From: an uncultured Bacteroidales bacterium
GTDB taxonomy: Bacteria > Bacteroidota > Bacteroidia > Bacteroidales > Muribaculaceae
DNA: 64,000 bases
Reading direction: 5' to 3'
Assembly (NCBI GenBank): GCA_902800715.1
Contig: CADCFN010000011.1
Coordinates: 1-64,000 of the forward strand
Part shown: piece by piece, positions 54,307 through 63,073 of the stretch
How positions within the stretch are numbered: position 1 is the first letter of the stretch
How the letters are laid out: each line of letters begins with the position of its first letter
The notes under the pieces: generated by a model
Seen by the model: the letters and a program-made list of their open reading frames with translations, nothing else
Database searches by the model: none
Told to the model about the DNA's origin: nothing
Translations under genes and position numbers: made by a program

Positions 54307-55341
54307 CTAACGGCGGCTGAACCACACGATGGTGTTGCCGTCGATAAGGTATTGGGCGGTTGGTGCCAGGTCAATGACGGGCGCTTTTACGCCCTGCCCT
54401 ACCCTGCGCGGACTGATTTCGACACGGGCTTCATCCCAGGCGCCGGCGTCAATAAGTCCTTGCAAAACCTGTGTTCCGCCCTCGACCATGACACTGGTCA
54501 CACCCCGGCGGTATAAATCTTCAAGCCAAGCATCGGGTTTGTAGGTATCCAACTTGACATATTCCACGACACCGTTCACCTCGTTTTTCACGCCGTTATA
54601 GATAATTGTGGGCAGCCCATCATGAAGCAGATTCAGGTTTCCGCCAATTGACAACTTGCCCGATAGCACCACGCGCAACGGCGATTGTCCTGGCCATTGG
54701 CGGGTGGTCAGCGACGGGTTATCGATGCGCGCCGTGGCAGCACCCACAACGATGGCATCGCACAATGCCCGCTGGCGGTGCATCAGCCGCATGGTCACAG
54801 GGGTGGACATGCGCAGGGGATTCTCACCCGCATCAGGCGGCATTGCGATAAAGCCGTCGACGGTCTGTGCCCACTTGAGCTGCACCCAAGGGCGGCCTGT
54901 CGTATGAGCGGTGATGAAACGGCGGTTCAACTGACGGCATTCGCGCTCCAGCACGCCCACCACGACCTCGACACCGGCGTCACGCAGCAGTTTCACGCCA
55001 CGACCAGCAACCTTGACAAACGGGTCCAAGCATCCCACCACCACACGGGGGATGCCACACTCGATAATCAGTCGGGCACATGGGGGTGTCTTGCCATAGT
55101 GTGAACATGGTTCAAGAGTGACATATAGTGTGCTGTCTTTCAACAGATTGGCATCTTCAACTGCAGCAACGGCATTGACCTCGGCATGGGCTTCGCCGCA
55201 CTTGCGGTGCCAGCCCTCGCCGATGATGGCACCGTCAGCACCGACAATCACAGCACCCACCATGGGATTAGGCGACGTGTGCCCTGCCCCAAGACGAGCC
55301 AGCTGCAAGGCACGACGCATATATTTCTCGTCAATTACCAT
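54307..55341 (-). CDS. ribD: Bifunctional riboflavin biosynthesis protein RibD
   Basis: Deaminates the riboflavin pyrimidine intermediate and reduces its ribose. The 344 residues have the usual two domains. Residues about 1-145 are a zinc deaminase with HAEVNAVAA and TLEPCSHYGKTPPCA (zinc ligands His, Cys, Cys). Residues about 150-344 are the reductase with QLKWAQTVDGFIA, VGAATARIDNPSLTTR and VMVEGGTQVLQGLID. It follows prmC by 29 nt and is probably co-transcribed with it. No other rib gene is adjacent. Confidence 0.96.
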   Translation of the reverse strand: MVIDEKYMRRALQLARLGAGHTSPNPMVGAVIVGADGAIIGEGWHRKCGEAHAEVNAVAAVEDANLLKDSTLYVTLEPCSHYGKTPPCARLIIECGIPRVVVGCLDPFVKVAGRGVKLLRDAGVEVVVGVLERECRQLNRRFITAHTTGRPWVQLKWAQTVDGFIAMPPDAGENPLRMSTPVTMRLMHRQRALCDAIVVGAATARIDNPSLTTRQWPGQSPLRVVLSGKLSIGGNLNLLHDGLPTIIYNGVKNEVNGVVEYVKLDTYKPDAWLEDLYRRGVTSVMVEGGTQVLQGLIDAGAWDEARVEISPRRVGQGVKAPVIDLAPTAQYLIDGNTIVWFSRR

Positions 55342-55370
55342 TCAAAAAAGGAAGACAAGCTGCTGCTTGA

Positions 55371-56210
55371 TTATTTGACGGCAGCGGCAAAGCGCGTCTT
55401 GCCGTAACTGTCCTCGATGATACGCACCTCGTCAAAGCCATTGCCCTCAAGCAAGCGCTTAACCTCGTTACCGAAGCGCTGATTGATTTCAAGATACAGA
55501 CGTCCGCCACGCTCCAGCGATTGGGCGGCATAGGCAGCGATCGCCTTGTAGAACAACAGTGGGTCGTTATCGGGAACAAACAGTGCTTGTCCAGGCTCGT
55601 AATCCAACACATTTCGCTCCATCGATTCACGCTCGCTCCAGCACACATAGGGCGGATTGCTCACGATAATGTCATAACGGGCAGGAGGCTGCGGGGACAA
55701 CATGTCGCTCTCGAAAAAACGCACCTTTACCTTCAGCAAAGCGGCATTCTCCCGCGCCACAGCGAGGGCGTCGCGCGAGACGTCAAGGGCATCGAACTGA
55801 GCAAACTTCAGCGCCCGGGCCAGTGATATGGCGATGCAGCCGCTCCCCGTGCCCATGTCGAGCACCCGCAGGTCGCTGGCGGGGTTCTCGTCTACAATCA
55901 TGTCTATAAGTTGCTCTGTTTCAGGGCGCGGGATGAGCACGGCAGGAGTCACCTTGAAACGGTGTCCATGAAAACGTGCACTGCCCACGATATACTGCAA
56001 CGGCTCGTGACGACGCAGCCTAGAAATAATGTCAGTAATACGCTCCTGAGCAAAATCCGGCAATTCGCTCTCCTGACGCAGGGCGACATCCACCTGATCA
56101 TAATTAAAAATATCCTCACAGATGATGCGTATCATCGCCTGCACTTCCTGGGGCTCGGCAACACCGGCAAGCCCGTTCCTGAGTTGTTCTATTGCTTCCT
56201 TGAGTTTCAT
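55371..56210 (-). CDS. prmC: Peptide chain release factor N5-glutamine methyltransferase PrmC
   Basis: Methylates the GGQ glutamine of release factors with S-adenosylmethionine. The 279 residues match the family. Motifs are LIPRPETEQLID, VLDMGTGSGCIAISLA (SAM-binding) and IIVSNPPYV (NPPY, substrate glutamine). A promoter (56215-56243) ends only 5 nt before the ATG, so the transcript may be leaderless. ribD follows. Confidence 0.96.
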   Translation of the reverse strand: MKLKEAIEQLRNGLAGVAEPQEVQAMIRIICEDIFNYDQVDVALRQESELPDFAQERITDIISRLRRHEPLQYIVGSARFHGHRFKVTPAVLIPRPETEQLIDMIVDENPASDLRVLDMGTGSGCIAISLARALKFAQFDALDVSRDALAVARENAALLKVKVRFFESDMLSPQPPARYDIIVSNPPYVCWSERESMERNVLDYEPGQALFVPDNDPLLFYKAIAAYAAQSLERGGRLYLEINQRFGNEVKRLLEGNGFDEVRIIEDSYGKTRFAAAVK

Positions 56211-56214
56211 GCTA

Positions 56215-56243
56215 CAAAATTACTAAAAAAACACCACTTGCAA
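56215..56243 (-). promoter_or_regulatory. Promoter of prmC, implying a leaderless start
   Basis: On the minus strand TTG (56241-56243), 18 nt, TAATTTTG (56215-56222). The predicted start of transcription falls at about the A of the prmC start codon. Confidence 0.55.
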
Positions 56244-56420
56244 GCCATCTTCCCACACAAAAGAAATCGCTTTTAAACCTGCCATGAAGCAATAGAGCAT
56301 AATATCAATTCCACATTAATTTATGGCAAATCCGCAACATTCAAATGAGTAAAAAATGTGATATGAGAAGATTTTTTTAAAATTTTATTATAATTTGTCA
56401 CTTATTTAAGAAATTAATAT

Positions 56421-56428
56421 TATATTTG
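56421..56428 (+). promoter_or_regulatory. -7 promoter element of the Lrp-family gene
   Basis: TATATTTG with an upstream TTTG (56394-56397) at a somewhat long 23-nt spacing. The coding start is 108 nt further on. The rest of the 56211-56536 gap is A+T-rich without other recognisable features. Confidence 0.6.
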
Positions 56429-56536
56429 TGGCGTCAATTACAAGCGATAATCGTCTAACGACCGTTTTTATCGTGTAAACGAATGATTTAAGAAGAATAT
56501 TTATTAAAGATATATCCATTAAAAACTATAAATATT

Positions 56537-57019
56537 ATGGCTTCAAAACTTGATTCACTGGACTATAAAATCTTAAAAATGTTGTCTCTGAATGCCCGCA
56601 AACCCTATCTTGAGATTGCACGAGCATGTAACGTATCGGGTGCCGCTATCCATCAGCGCATCCAGAAGTTGTATAATATGGGTGTCATCAAAGGCTCCAT
56701 TTCGCTTATCAATCCGGCTTCGGTGGGTTATCAGACCTGTGCCTACATTGGCTTCTTCCTGAACGACCCCTCCAAGTTTGACGAGGTAGTGGCAAGGCTC
56801 AAAACTGTTCCCGAAGTTGTAGAATGCTACTTCACCACTGGCAAGTATGACCTGTTCATTAAACTGTATGCACAGAACAACGACCACCTGCTGCAAGTAA
56901 TCCATGACCGCTTCATGAAGATGGGCCTGGGACGTAGCGAGACGCTGATTACATTCAAGGAAGTGTTTAAGCGCCAAATCCCCATAGCACCTGACGGTGA
57001 AGAGGCAACAGTTGAGTAA
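56537..57019 (+). CDS. Lrp/AsnC-family transcriptional regulator
   Basis: A 160-residue regulator that senses amino acids. Residues about 1-60 form the HTH domain (LDYKILKMLSLNARKPYLEI; RACNVSGAAIHQRIQKLYNM). Residues about 70-150 are the RAM ligand and oligomerisation domain (VVECYFTTGKYDLFIKLYAQ). The length is normal. It has a long ~100-nt leader, which may carry autoregulatory sites. Targets are unknown; it is divergent from prmC. Confidence 0.93.
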   Translation: MASKLDSLDYKILKMLSLNARKPYLEIARACNVSGAAIHQRIQKLYNMGVIKGSISLINPASVGYQTCAYIGFFLNDPSKFDEVVARLKTVPEVVECYFTTGKYDLFIKLYAQNNDHLLQVIHDRFMKMGLGRSETLITFKEVFKRQIPIAPDGEEATVE

Positions 57020-57092
57020 CGTAAAGTAAGGGGGCGAGACAATCGCTCCCTTTTTAATAAGTTTCAATTTAGGTAAAAAAGATTTCAGGTAT

Positions 57093-57890
57093 ATGGAAAA
57101 CATGACAACAACAGCATTCAGCCAGCAAGAGACACAATGGCTGGCGAGCGCAAGACAGATGGGCCGAGAGGCGGGCGAAGTGCTGAAAAAACACTTCCGC
57201 TGCCGCAATCTGGACATCGAGGACAAGGGCAACGCATTTGACATCGTCACCGAGGCCGACAAGGGCAGCGAGCGCATCATTCTGGACTTTATCCACAGCC
57301 ATTTCCCCGGTCATGCCATCCTGAGCGAGGAGAGCGGGGATGACCATCGGCAAGCCCGCTTCCAGTGGGTCATCGACCCGCTGGACGGCACAGTGAATTA
57401 CAGCGCGGGCATTGCCACCCACTGTATATCCATCGGATTGAAAGTGGATGGAGAGACACGATTCGGTTATGTGTATGCTCCAAAACTAGACGAGGAGTTC
57501 TTTGCCATCAAGGGCAAGGGCGCCTATGGCCCTTATGGGCGCTTGCAGACCAAGACAACTACTGAGTTGCAGCGCGCCGTCATCTCCACAGGTTTCCCCT
57601 ACGATAAGGCGACCAACTCCGACAACAACTTTGATACCTTGGGCCGTGTGATGCCTCGGGTGAGGGGAGTCAGGCGCCTGGGCTCAGCAGCCATGGATAT
57701 GTGCTATGTCGCCGCCGGCTGGCTCGACGGCTACTGGGAACTGAACCTTAAGGAGTGGGATGCCTGTGCCGGCGAACTCATCGCAATTGAAGCTGGAGCC
57801 TTCGTCAAGCGTTACCGTGAGGACCACGGCATCTGCATCCTCGCGGCATGCCCCGGCATTGCCCAGCAATTGCTGGAGATGGTCGAGTAA
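57093..57890 (+). CDS. Inositol-monophosphatase family phosphatase (SuhB-like)
   Basis: A 265-residue Mg2+-dependent phosphatase. The metal-site motifs are ILSEESG (Glu), WVIDPLDGTVNYSAGI (DPLDGT) and WELNLKEWDACAGELI (WDxAAG-like, with Cys for the first Ala). The substrate could be myo-inositol-1-phosphate or another sugar phosphate; this family cannot be told apart by sequence alone. An alternative start lies at 57102 (MTTTAFS). It follows the Lrp-type gene by 73 nt, possibly in one transcript. Confidence 0.92.
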   Translation: MENMTTTAFSQQETQWLASARQMGREAGEVLKKHFRCRNLDIEDKGNAFDIVTEADKGSERIILDFIHSHFPGHAILSEESGDDHRQARFQWVIDPLDGTVNYSAGIATHCISIGLKVDGETRFGYVYAPKLDEEFFAIKGKGAYGPYGRLQTKTTTELQRAVISTGFPYDKATNSDNNFDTLGRVMPRVRGVRRLGSAAMDMCYVAAGWLDGYWELNLKEWDACAGELIAIEAGAFVKRYREDHGICILAACPGIAQQLLEMVE

Positions 57891-57945
57891 ACGGCACTAC
57901 GCCATCGCACGCACGGGCTTTAACGATGTTTAACAAATTCGCTCG

Positions 57946-57975
57946 TTGTTGAACATTGGGCGCTGCGTATCTTTG
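57946..57975 (+). promoter_or_regulatory. Promoter of the FKBP gene
   Basis: TTG (57946-57948), 19 nt, TATCTTTG (57968-57975); the start codon at 58015 gives a ~33-nt leader. Confidence 0.83.
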
Positions 57976-58014
57976 TAACATCAATCATCATGATTTAAAA
58001 ATGTCCATAATACT

Positions 58015-59247
58015 ATGATGAAAAGACTCCTTTGCTCTGTTGTGATGATCCTTGTGGCATTCACAGCCTTTGGCCACACCACTCAACAAATCACCCATGA
58101 CGAGAACCAAAATACTGAATACCAATCCATTTCGCCCGAAGCAACCAGGGCCGCCGACTCGCTGAGTATTATTCTTGGCAACGTTAATGGTATCGTATTA
58201 GGCCAGCAATTGCGCAGTATTCTAGATGCTGACTTCGATATCGCGCAAGTCACCAAAACCATCAACCAGATGTTCAATTGCCAAGAAGGCAAAGATTTCA
58301 TCACCGGAATGCAGTTCGGACTAATGGTAGCCCAAATAAATCAGGAGTTCAGGAATAACCATGGCTGCAATCTCAACAAACAACTGCTTTTAGAGCATCT
58401 GAAGGCTGAATTATTGACCGAGAACCCCATTGACGACCACACAGCATACGCCATGGAAGTAAAAATGAATGATTTCTGGGAGCAAATCAATTCCAACGGC
58501 GAGGACTCAAGCGACACTTTAATCGACTCGTTAAGCAGCACAATGGGCGCTGTGAATGGCTCCAAGATGCGCAACTACCTTAGGATGATAGACTCAGACT
58601 TTGAACAGATCTTCAAAGGCATTGAATACGGCTTTGAACAGGAAGTCGATAATATCTCCTTGGTCTGTGAACAAGCAGGAATCCAAATCGTTCAATCATT
58701 TGATTCTTTCCAGGGGCAAGCACGCATGCCGCTTAACAAAGGCCTCTTTATGGAGCACTTGACCCGTGGACTGTGTGTTGAAACCTTTGACGAAGAAGAG
58801 TATCTAACACTGTATGAAAAAATTGACCCGTTGATCGAAAGGGTCGCTGGACTTTCTCCCGATGGTATCGCCAATAAAAAAGCCGGCGAGGCCTATATGG
58901 AACAATTACGCAAGGACAAGAGTTTCAAGTTCACCAAGAGCGGTCTGGCCTATAAAATGCTGAAGGAGGGCAAGGGCAAGATTTCTACCGAAGATGATGT
59001 GGTAAACTATGTGGGCAAGCACCTTGACGGCACCGTGTTCGACTCGAGCGATGGCGAACACATGCCCCTAACAATCGGAATTGGGATTGAAGGCGTTTCC
59101 GAAATGCTGCAACTCATGAAGCCCGGCGGCAAGGCAATCGTTGTCATCCCCAGCAATATGGCCTATGGTGCCATTCCTATCAACGACGCAATCGGCCCCA
59201 ACGAAACCCTCATCTTCGAAATTGAAATCATCGACAGCCTGAAATAA
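58015..59247 (+). CDS. FKBP-type peptidyl-prolyl isomerase with duplicated N-terminal domain
   Basis: A 410-residue exported folding catalyst. A signal peptide (about 1-21) is followed by two related FKBP_N-like helical domains: SLSIILGNVNGIVLGQQLRS (from about 48) and DSLSSTMGAVNGSKMRNYLR (from about 167). The C-terminal FKBP domain (about 300-410) contains LAYKMLKEGKGKISTEDDVV, LDGTVFDSS, PGGKAIVVIPSNMAYG and GPNETLIFEIEIIDS. Several family positions are altered (the usual GW is replaced, SNMAYGA for PxxLAYG), so catalytic strength is uncertain. The duplicated dimerisation domain is unusual. It has its own promoter. Confidence 0.88.
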   Translation: MMKRLLCSVVMILVAFTAFGHTTQQITHDENQNTEYQSISPEATRAADSLSIILGNVNGIVLGQQLRSILDADFDIAQVTKTINQMFNCQEGKDFITGMQFGLMVAQINQEFRNNHGCNLNKQLLLEHLKAELLTENPIDDHTAYAMEVKMNDFWEQINSNGEDSSDTLIDSLSSTMGAVNGSKMRNYLRMIDSDFEQIFKGIEYGFEQEVDNISLVCEQAGIQIVQSFDSFQGQARMPLNKGLFMEHLTRGLCVETFDEEEYLTLYEKIDPLIERVAGLSPDGIANKKAGEAYMEQLRKDKSFKFTKSGLAYKMLKEGKGKISTEDDVVNYVGKHLDGTVFDSSDGEHMPLTIGIGIEGVSEMLQLMKPGGKAIVVIPSNMAYGAIPINDAIGPNETLIFEIEIIDSLK

Positions 59248-59308
59248 TTTGCTTCGGACTGCCTATAATTTAGGATAGCGTCAATTGAAAATCTCATGCA
59301 CTTATACA

Positions 59309-59337
59309 TTGTATTGACAATATTTGCATTACCTTTG
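59309..59337 (+). promoter_or_regulatory. Promoter of trpS
   Basis: TTG (59309-59311), 18 nt, TACCTTTG (59330-59337). It lies downstream of an in-frame ATG at 59324 or overlaps it, so that ATG cannot be the start; the ATG at 59372 is used. Confidence 0.78.
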
Positions 59338-59371
59338 CAGTCTATTTATTGAAAATACAAAAAATCAGAAT

Positions 59372-60448
59372 ATGGATAACAAGAAGATTGTTTTAAGCGG
59401 AATCCGCCCCACGGGACAGTTGCACTTGGGCAACTACCTGGGCGCCTTGAGTAACTTTGTGAAAATGCAGAACGAGGGTAAGTATGACAGTTATTACTTC
59501 ATTGCCGACCTGCATGCCCTCACGACCAACCCCGACCCCAAGGAACTGCACACCAACGTGCGTCATATCCTGGCCGAATATTTGGCCGCTGGTTTGGACC
59601 CCGAGAAGTCCACCATCTTTGTGCAGAGTGATGTGCCCGAGGTGAGCGAGATGTACCTGCTGCTCAACATGCACGTGGGTATCGGCGAACTGATGCGCAC
59701 CGCTGCCTTCAAGGATAAGGCCCGCAAGGCCCTGGGCATCACGGCTCCCACTCAGGGCGATGATGACGAGGACGTGGCTAAGGAAATCATCGGTGCCAGC
59801 ACCAACAAGCGCGTCAATGCCGGTCTGTTGACCTATCCCACGCTGATGGCAGTGGATATCCTTATCCAGCGCGCCGACTTTGTGCCGGTGGGCAAGGACC
59901 AGGAGCAGCACCTCGAGTTGACCCGTAGGTTTGCCCGCCGCTTCAACTCGTTCTATAAGACAGAATATTTCAAGGAGCCGCAGAACTTCAACTTCGGCAG
60001 CGCACCCGTCAAGGTGCCCGGCCTGGACGGCAGCGGCAAGATGGGCAAGAGCGAGGGCAACTGCATCTACCTCGTTGACGAGGAGAAGGCCATCCGCAAG
60101 AAGGTGATGCGCGCCGTGACCGATGGCGGTCCCACCGAGCCCGATATGCCTATGGCCGAGCCGGTGCAGAACCTGTTTACCATCCTCAAGCTCGTCGGCA
60201 CACCCGACAAGGTCGAGTTCTTCACCGAGGCCTATAACAACTGCTCCATCCGCTACGGCGACCTCAAGAAGGAGATTGCCGAGGACATCGTGGCGCTGAC
60301 CACGCCCATCCGCGAGCGCATCCTGGACATCGAGAACGATGACGCCTATCTGCACCGCGTCCTGGAGATGGGTGCCGAGCGTGCCCGCGCCCGTGCCAGC
60401 AAGACGCTTGCCGACGTGCGCGAAATCATGGGCATCACCAAGTTCTGA
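59372..60448 (+). CDS. trpS: Tryptophanyl-tRNA synthetase
   Basis: Charges tRNA-Trp. The start MDNKKIVLSGIRPTGQLHLG at 59372 gives 358 residues; a longer frame from 59324 begins upstream of the -7 box. The class I signatures are PTGQLHLGNY (HIGH-like) and GSGKMGKSEGN (KMSKS-like). GLLTYPTLMAVDILIQRADF marks the tryptophan pocket. It is monocistronic, with a large imperfect hairpin after it. No Trp-rich leader precedes it, unlike trpB at 10443. Confidence 0.96.
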   Translation: MDNKKIVLSGIRPTGQLHLGNYLGALSNFVKMQNEGKYDSYYFIADLHALTTNPDPKELHTNVRHILAEYLAAGLDPEKSTIFVQSDVPEVSEMYLLLNMHVGIGELMRTAAFKDKARKALGITAPTQGDDDEDVAKEIIGASTNKRVNAGLLTYPTLMAVDILIQRADFVPVGKDQEQHLELTRRFARRFNSFYKTEYFKEPQNFNFGSAPVKVPGLDGSGKMGKSEGNCIYLVDEEKAIRKKVMRAVTDGGPTEPDMPMAEPVQNLFTILKLVGTPDKVEFFTEAYNNCSIRYGDLKKEIAEDIVALTTPIRERILDIENDDAYLHRVLEMGAERARARASKTLADVREIMGITKF

Positions 60449-60452
60449 TCTA

Positions 60453-60522
60453 TTTTAAAAACTACAAATTACACGAATTAACGAATTATTATTAGTTTAA
60501 TTAGCGTAATTCGTAGTTTAAA
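60453..60522 (+). terminator. Long imperfect inverted repeat after trpS
   Basis: AAACTACAAATTACACGAAT (from about 60459) pairs imperfectly with the segment ending GTAATTCGTAGTTTAAA (about 60506-60522). The A+T-rich stem fills the gap between trpS and the metalloprotease gene. It may terminate or separate the units. Confidence 0.55.
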
Positions 60523-60527
60523 AAGCC

Positions 60528-61238
60528 ATGAAGGGCTATATCGAGGATAAAGAATTCGGAAAGATACATGTGGAACTGCGCCGGGGGATGACCTCGGTGC
60601 GGTTCACTTATCATACCGATGGTCTGCTGTTAATGCGGGCGCCCTTGGGCGTGTCGGTTGCCGACCTGCAACGCATGGTGGACATGAACCGTGAGCAGTT
60701 GCGCAAATTTCCACGACCAGACTCGGTAGCTTTCCACTTGGGACAAGTCATCGAGTGCTACAAGTGCCGAGTCATCATTGAGTCACAGAGCCGCATGCCA
60801 GGCTATATACTCAACCACTGGGAAGGCGACACGTTGCATCTGCAAGTTCATGAGAGTGCCAATCTTGACGACGACAACGTCAAGCACACCCTTTCCAGTG
60901 TGATTGGGCGTGCCATGGACGTTCAAGCCCATGCCGTCCTATTGCCGTTCGCCCAACGCGTGGCTGACGAGTTGGGACTTAAGCCTGCAGGCTTGGAGGT
61001 GGGGCGCGGGATGCGCAAGTTGGGGCATTGCACCACCAAGAAGGTCATTCAACTATCCCGCAACCTCATGTTCCTGCCCGAATCGCTCATCCGTTACGTC
61101 ATCTGCCACGAGCTTGCACATCTCACCCACATGAACCACTCCCCGCAGTTCCACGCCCTGTGCAACCAATACTGCGACGGCAAAGAAAAAGAACTGGAAC
61201 GCCAACTGCGCCAGTTCCGTTTCCCCATCCTCAAGTAG
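60528..61238 (+). CDS. YgjP-type (DUF45) zinc metallopeptidase
   Basis: A 236-residue soluble protein of the YgjP/M48-like family. The zinc motif is VICHELAHLTHMNHSPQFHA (HExxH plus a downstream His), preceded by the family signature GHCTTKKVIQLSRNL. The usual form, GSC, is here GHC. The substrate of this family is not established. The start at 60528 lies just after the trpS hairpin. It converges with the DUF2027 gene. Confidence 0.9.
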   Translation: MKGYIEDKEFGKIHVELRRGMTSVRFTYHTDGLLLMRAPLGVSVADLQRMVDMNREQLRKFPRPDSVAFHLGQVIECYKCRVIIESQSRMPGYILNHWEGDTLHLQVHESANLDDDNVKHTLSSVIGRAMDVQAHAVLLPFAQRVADELGLKPAGLEVGRGMRKLGHCTTKKVIQLSRNLMFLPESLIRYVICHELAHLTHMNHSPQFHALCNQYCDGKEKELERQLRQFRFPILK

Positions 61239-61261
61239 CAAGCAGACATAAGGAAAACAAC

Positions 61262-61326
61262 AAGTACAATAAACACAATTATCTGATTACCAATAATTTG
61301 TATTTATTGTGCTTATTGTTTTTCCT
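61262..61326 (+). terminator. Terminator between convergent genes
   Basis: A ~20-bp A+T-rich imperfect stem (61262-61282 with 61293-61314) is followed by ATTGTTTTTCCTTTT. It lies after the metallopeptidase stop. Confidence 0.75.
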
Positions 61327-61367
61327 TTTATTATTGTTGTACGAGTTGTTGTAGTTGTCTTTAAAAA

Positions 61368-62441
61368 TCAGTGGATGGTAATCTGGGTGGCGCCGAAGCC
61401 GTACTCGCGGAAGCTGGCGTCCTGGGCGGTGCAGCGCGGGTAGCGGCGCTTGAGTTCGCTCAGCAGGTGCTGGCGCAGCTTGCCCTCACCCTTGCCGTGG
61501 ATAAAGACGATGCGCTGGCCGTGCTTATTGATGTTGGCATCCATCACCTCGCGGAACTTGTCCATCTGGTACTCGAGGATAGCGCCGGGCGTCATGCCGT
61601 TGAGGTTGTCAAGAAGTGAGGAGATGTGCAGGTCCTGCACAATGATGCCGTTGTTATCAACCTTCTGCACGGGCTTGCGCTGCGGACGGTCCATGCGCTT
61701 TTTCTCTTTCATGGCACGTTCCAACTCGCCGCTGTCGATGTGCATCTGTCGCGCGGGACGGTCATTGGTAACGATTTCCACAGCAATGACGGGCACGTCA
61801 AAATAGGGATTCTCGTGGAAACAGTGTACCTTGTAGAACTTGGTCACATCGAGACGTTGCTCGACGAGAGCGGGATTCTTCAGTTTAAAACCTTTGCCCT
61901 GCTTGAAAGCGACATACTGCACAGCGATGTGCGTCATATCGTTCAGGTCATCGTGACCGAACTCCTCGAGTTGCACCTGGATGTTGGGCTCGACGATGCC
62001 GTGGTAGCGTGTCTGCCACTCCCCCTCGCCATCGCCGCGCGTCATGTAGGTGAAATAGAGGAAGTAGTTGGAGTCATTGACCAGCGAGGCATAGAATGTG
62101 GTCGTGTTCAAGTGCTTGATTTCGCGGGCCTCATAGCCCAGCACGACATTGAGCACCTCGCCCTCGGGTGTCTCCTCGATGGGCAAGGTCACCTCTGGCT
62201 CCACTTTGGGCCTAGGTGCCGGCTTGTCGGGCTCGACCTGACGGGTGCGCACGTCCAACGGACGTTCGTAGGCCGATGCCTTGGTACCCGCTTGCCCCAC
62301 GACAACCAGGTCGCGTTCCAACGCCGGGCGCTCGAAGCCGTCCTCATCTTCCACATAGACGGTCTTGCCGTCAATCCTGGACACTCTGCCGCCTCCCACA
62401 TCATTCAGGAAGCGCACGATATCGTTAATCTTTACATTCAT
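61368..62441 (-). CDS. DUF2027 protein with C-terminal Smr domain
   Basis: A 357-residue soluble protein of the DUF2027 family of Bacteroidetes. Residues about 1-60 are an SH3/KOW-like strand region (VKINDIVRFLNDVGGGRVSR). A ~200-residue beta-rich middle domain follows (VVLGYEAREIKHLNTTTFYA). The Smr domain (about 275-357) has QRIVFIHGKGEGKLRQHLL and the final GFGATQITIH. Smr domains of MutS2 and SMR proteins bind or cleave nucleic acids, often branched DNA or mRNA. The function of the DUF2027 fusion is unknown. Its promoter is at 62468-62498. Confidence 0.9.
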   Translation of the reverse strand: MNVKINDIVRFLNDVGGGRVSRIDGKTVYVEDEDGFERPALERDLVVVGQAGTKASAYERPLDVRTRQVEPDKPAPRPKVEPEVTLPIEETPEGEVLNVVLGYEAREIKHLNTTTFYASLVNDSNYFLYFTYMTRGDGEGEWQTRYHGIVEPNIQVQLEEFGHDDLNDMTHIAVQYVAFKQGKGFKLKNPALVEQRLDVTKFYKVHCFHENPYFDVPVIAVEIVTNDRPARQMHIDSGELERAMKEKKRMDRPQRKPVQKVDNNGIIVQDLHISSLLDNLNGMTPGAILEYQMDKFREVMDANINKHGQRIVFIHGKGEGKLRQHLLSELKRRYPRCTAQDASFREYGFGATQITIH

Positions 62442-62467
62442 GATTTCAGTGTCATTGTTTTAGGCTG

Positions 62468-62498
62468 CAAAGGTACATATTATTGGCAAATTAGACAA
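62468..62498 (-). promoter_or_regulatory. Promoter of the DUF2027 gene
   Basis: On the minus strand TTG (62496-62498), 20 nt, TACCTTTG (62468-62475); the start at 62441 gives a ~20-nt leader. Confidence 0.86.
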
Positions 62499-62560
62499 CA
62501 CACCAAACGAAACTCACCCCAGGGGTGAGTCTCTAATTCTAATACTATCTTTCAGTCTAT

Positions 62561-63001
62561 TTACTTAATGCTGTCTATTGTGGTGTTATAAACGCCCCAA
62601 CCATCTTCCCAGCCTTGTAGATATTTCTCAAGAGCTTTCTCATAGACTGCCTTTGCCTCATCATTATTAGGGGTGCCATAATAATAATTCCACTGTTCCT
62701 TGAAATTGGATTCGGCGCCTTCTAATAACTTTTCCTTTGAGTACTTACTTGGCGATTTATCATACAATGACTTTTTGGCTTTACCCGTTGAGACGCCTTC
62801 TTTGTACATTCTTTTCATCACCATTTTGACGTCATAAGTGCCCTTGGACGTTGTTACGGCAGTAGGCAAAACAGTGGCTTTGGGCTCTGCCTGCTCGGTT
62901 TTAACTTCTTCGGCATTCTCATTCGTTGCTGTTTCTCCGCAGCTGCTGATTACAGCAACGAAACCGACTGCCAATACTAATGAAATAAATATCTTTCTCA
63001 T
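62561..63001 (-). CDS. Small lipoprotein of unknown function
   Basis: A 146-residue lipoprotein: signal MRKIFISLVLAVGFVAVISSC (Cys21) and a Glu/Asn/Thr-rich linker, then a Lys-rich helical domain (about 50-146: MKRMYKEGVSTGKAKKSLYD, WNYYYGTPNNDEAKAVYEKA). The layout, though not the sequence, resembles the two lipoproteins at 24303 and 24889. It is more A+T-rich than its neighbours. It lies downstream of cydB on the same strand (72 nt), but nothing ties it to respiration. Confidence 0.78.
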   Translation of the reverse strand: MRKIFISLVLAVGFVAVISSCGETATNENAEEVKTEQAEPKATVLPTAVTTSKGTYDVKMVMKRMYKEGVSTGKAKKSLYDKSPSKYSKEKLLEGAESNFKEQWNYYYGTPNNDEAKAVYEKALEKYLQGWEDGWGVYNTTIDSIK

Positions 63002-63073
63002 TATTGTTTAAACTTAGAAATTAATCAATAATCATCTATAAACTCATGATTGTTCCTGTTTGAGGGGATTCTT

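Noticed and set aside
59324-59371. Upstream start for trpS
   Set aside because: The ATG at 59324 precedes the TACCTTTG box; the ATG at 59372 fits the family N-terminus.
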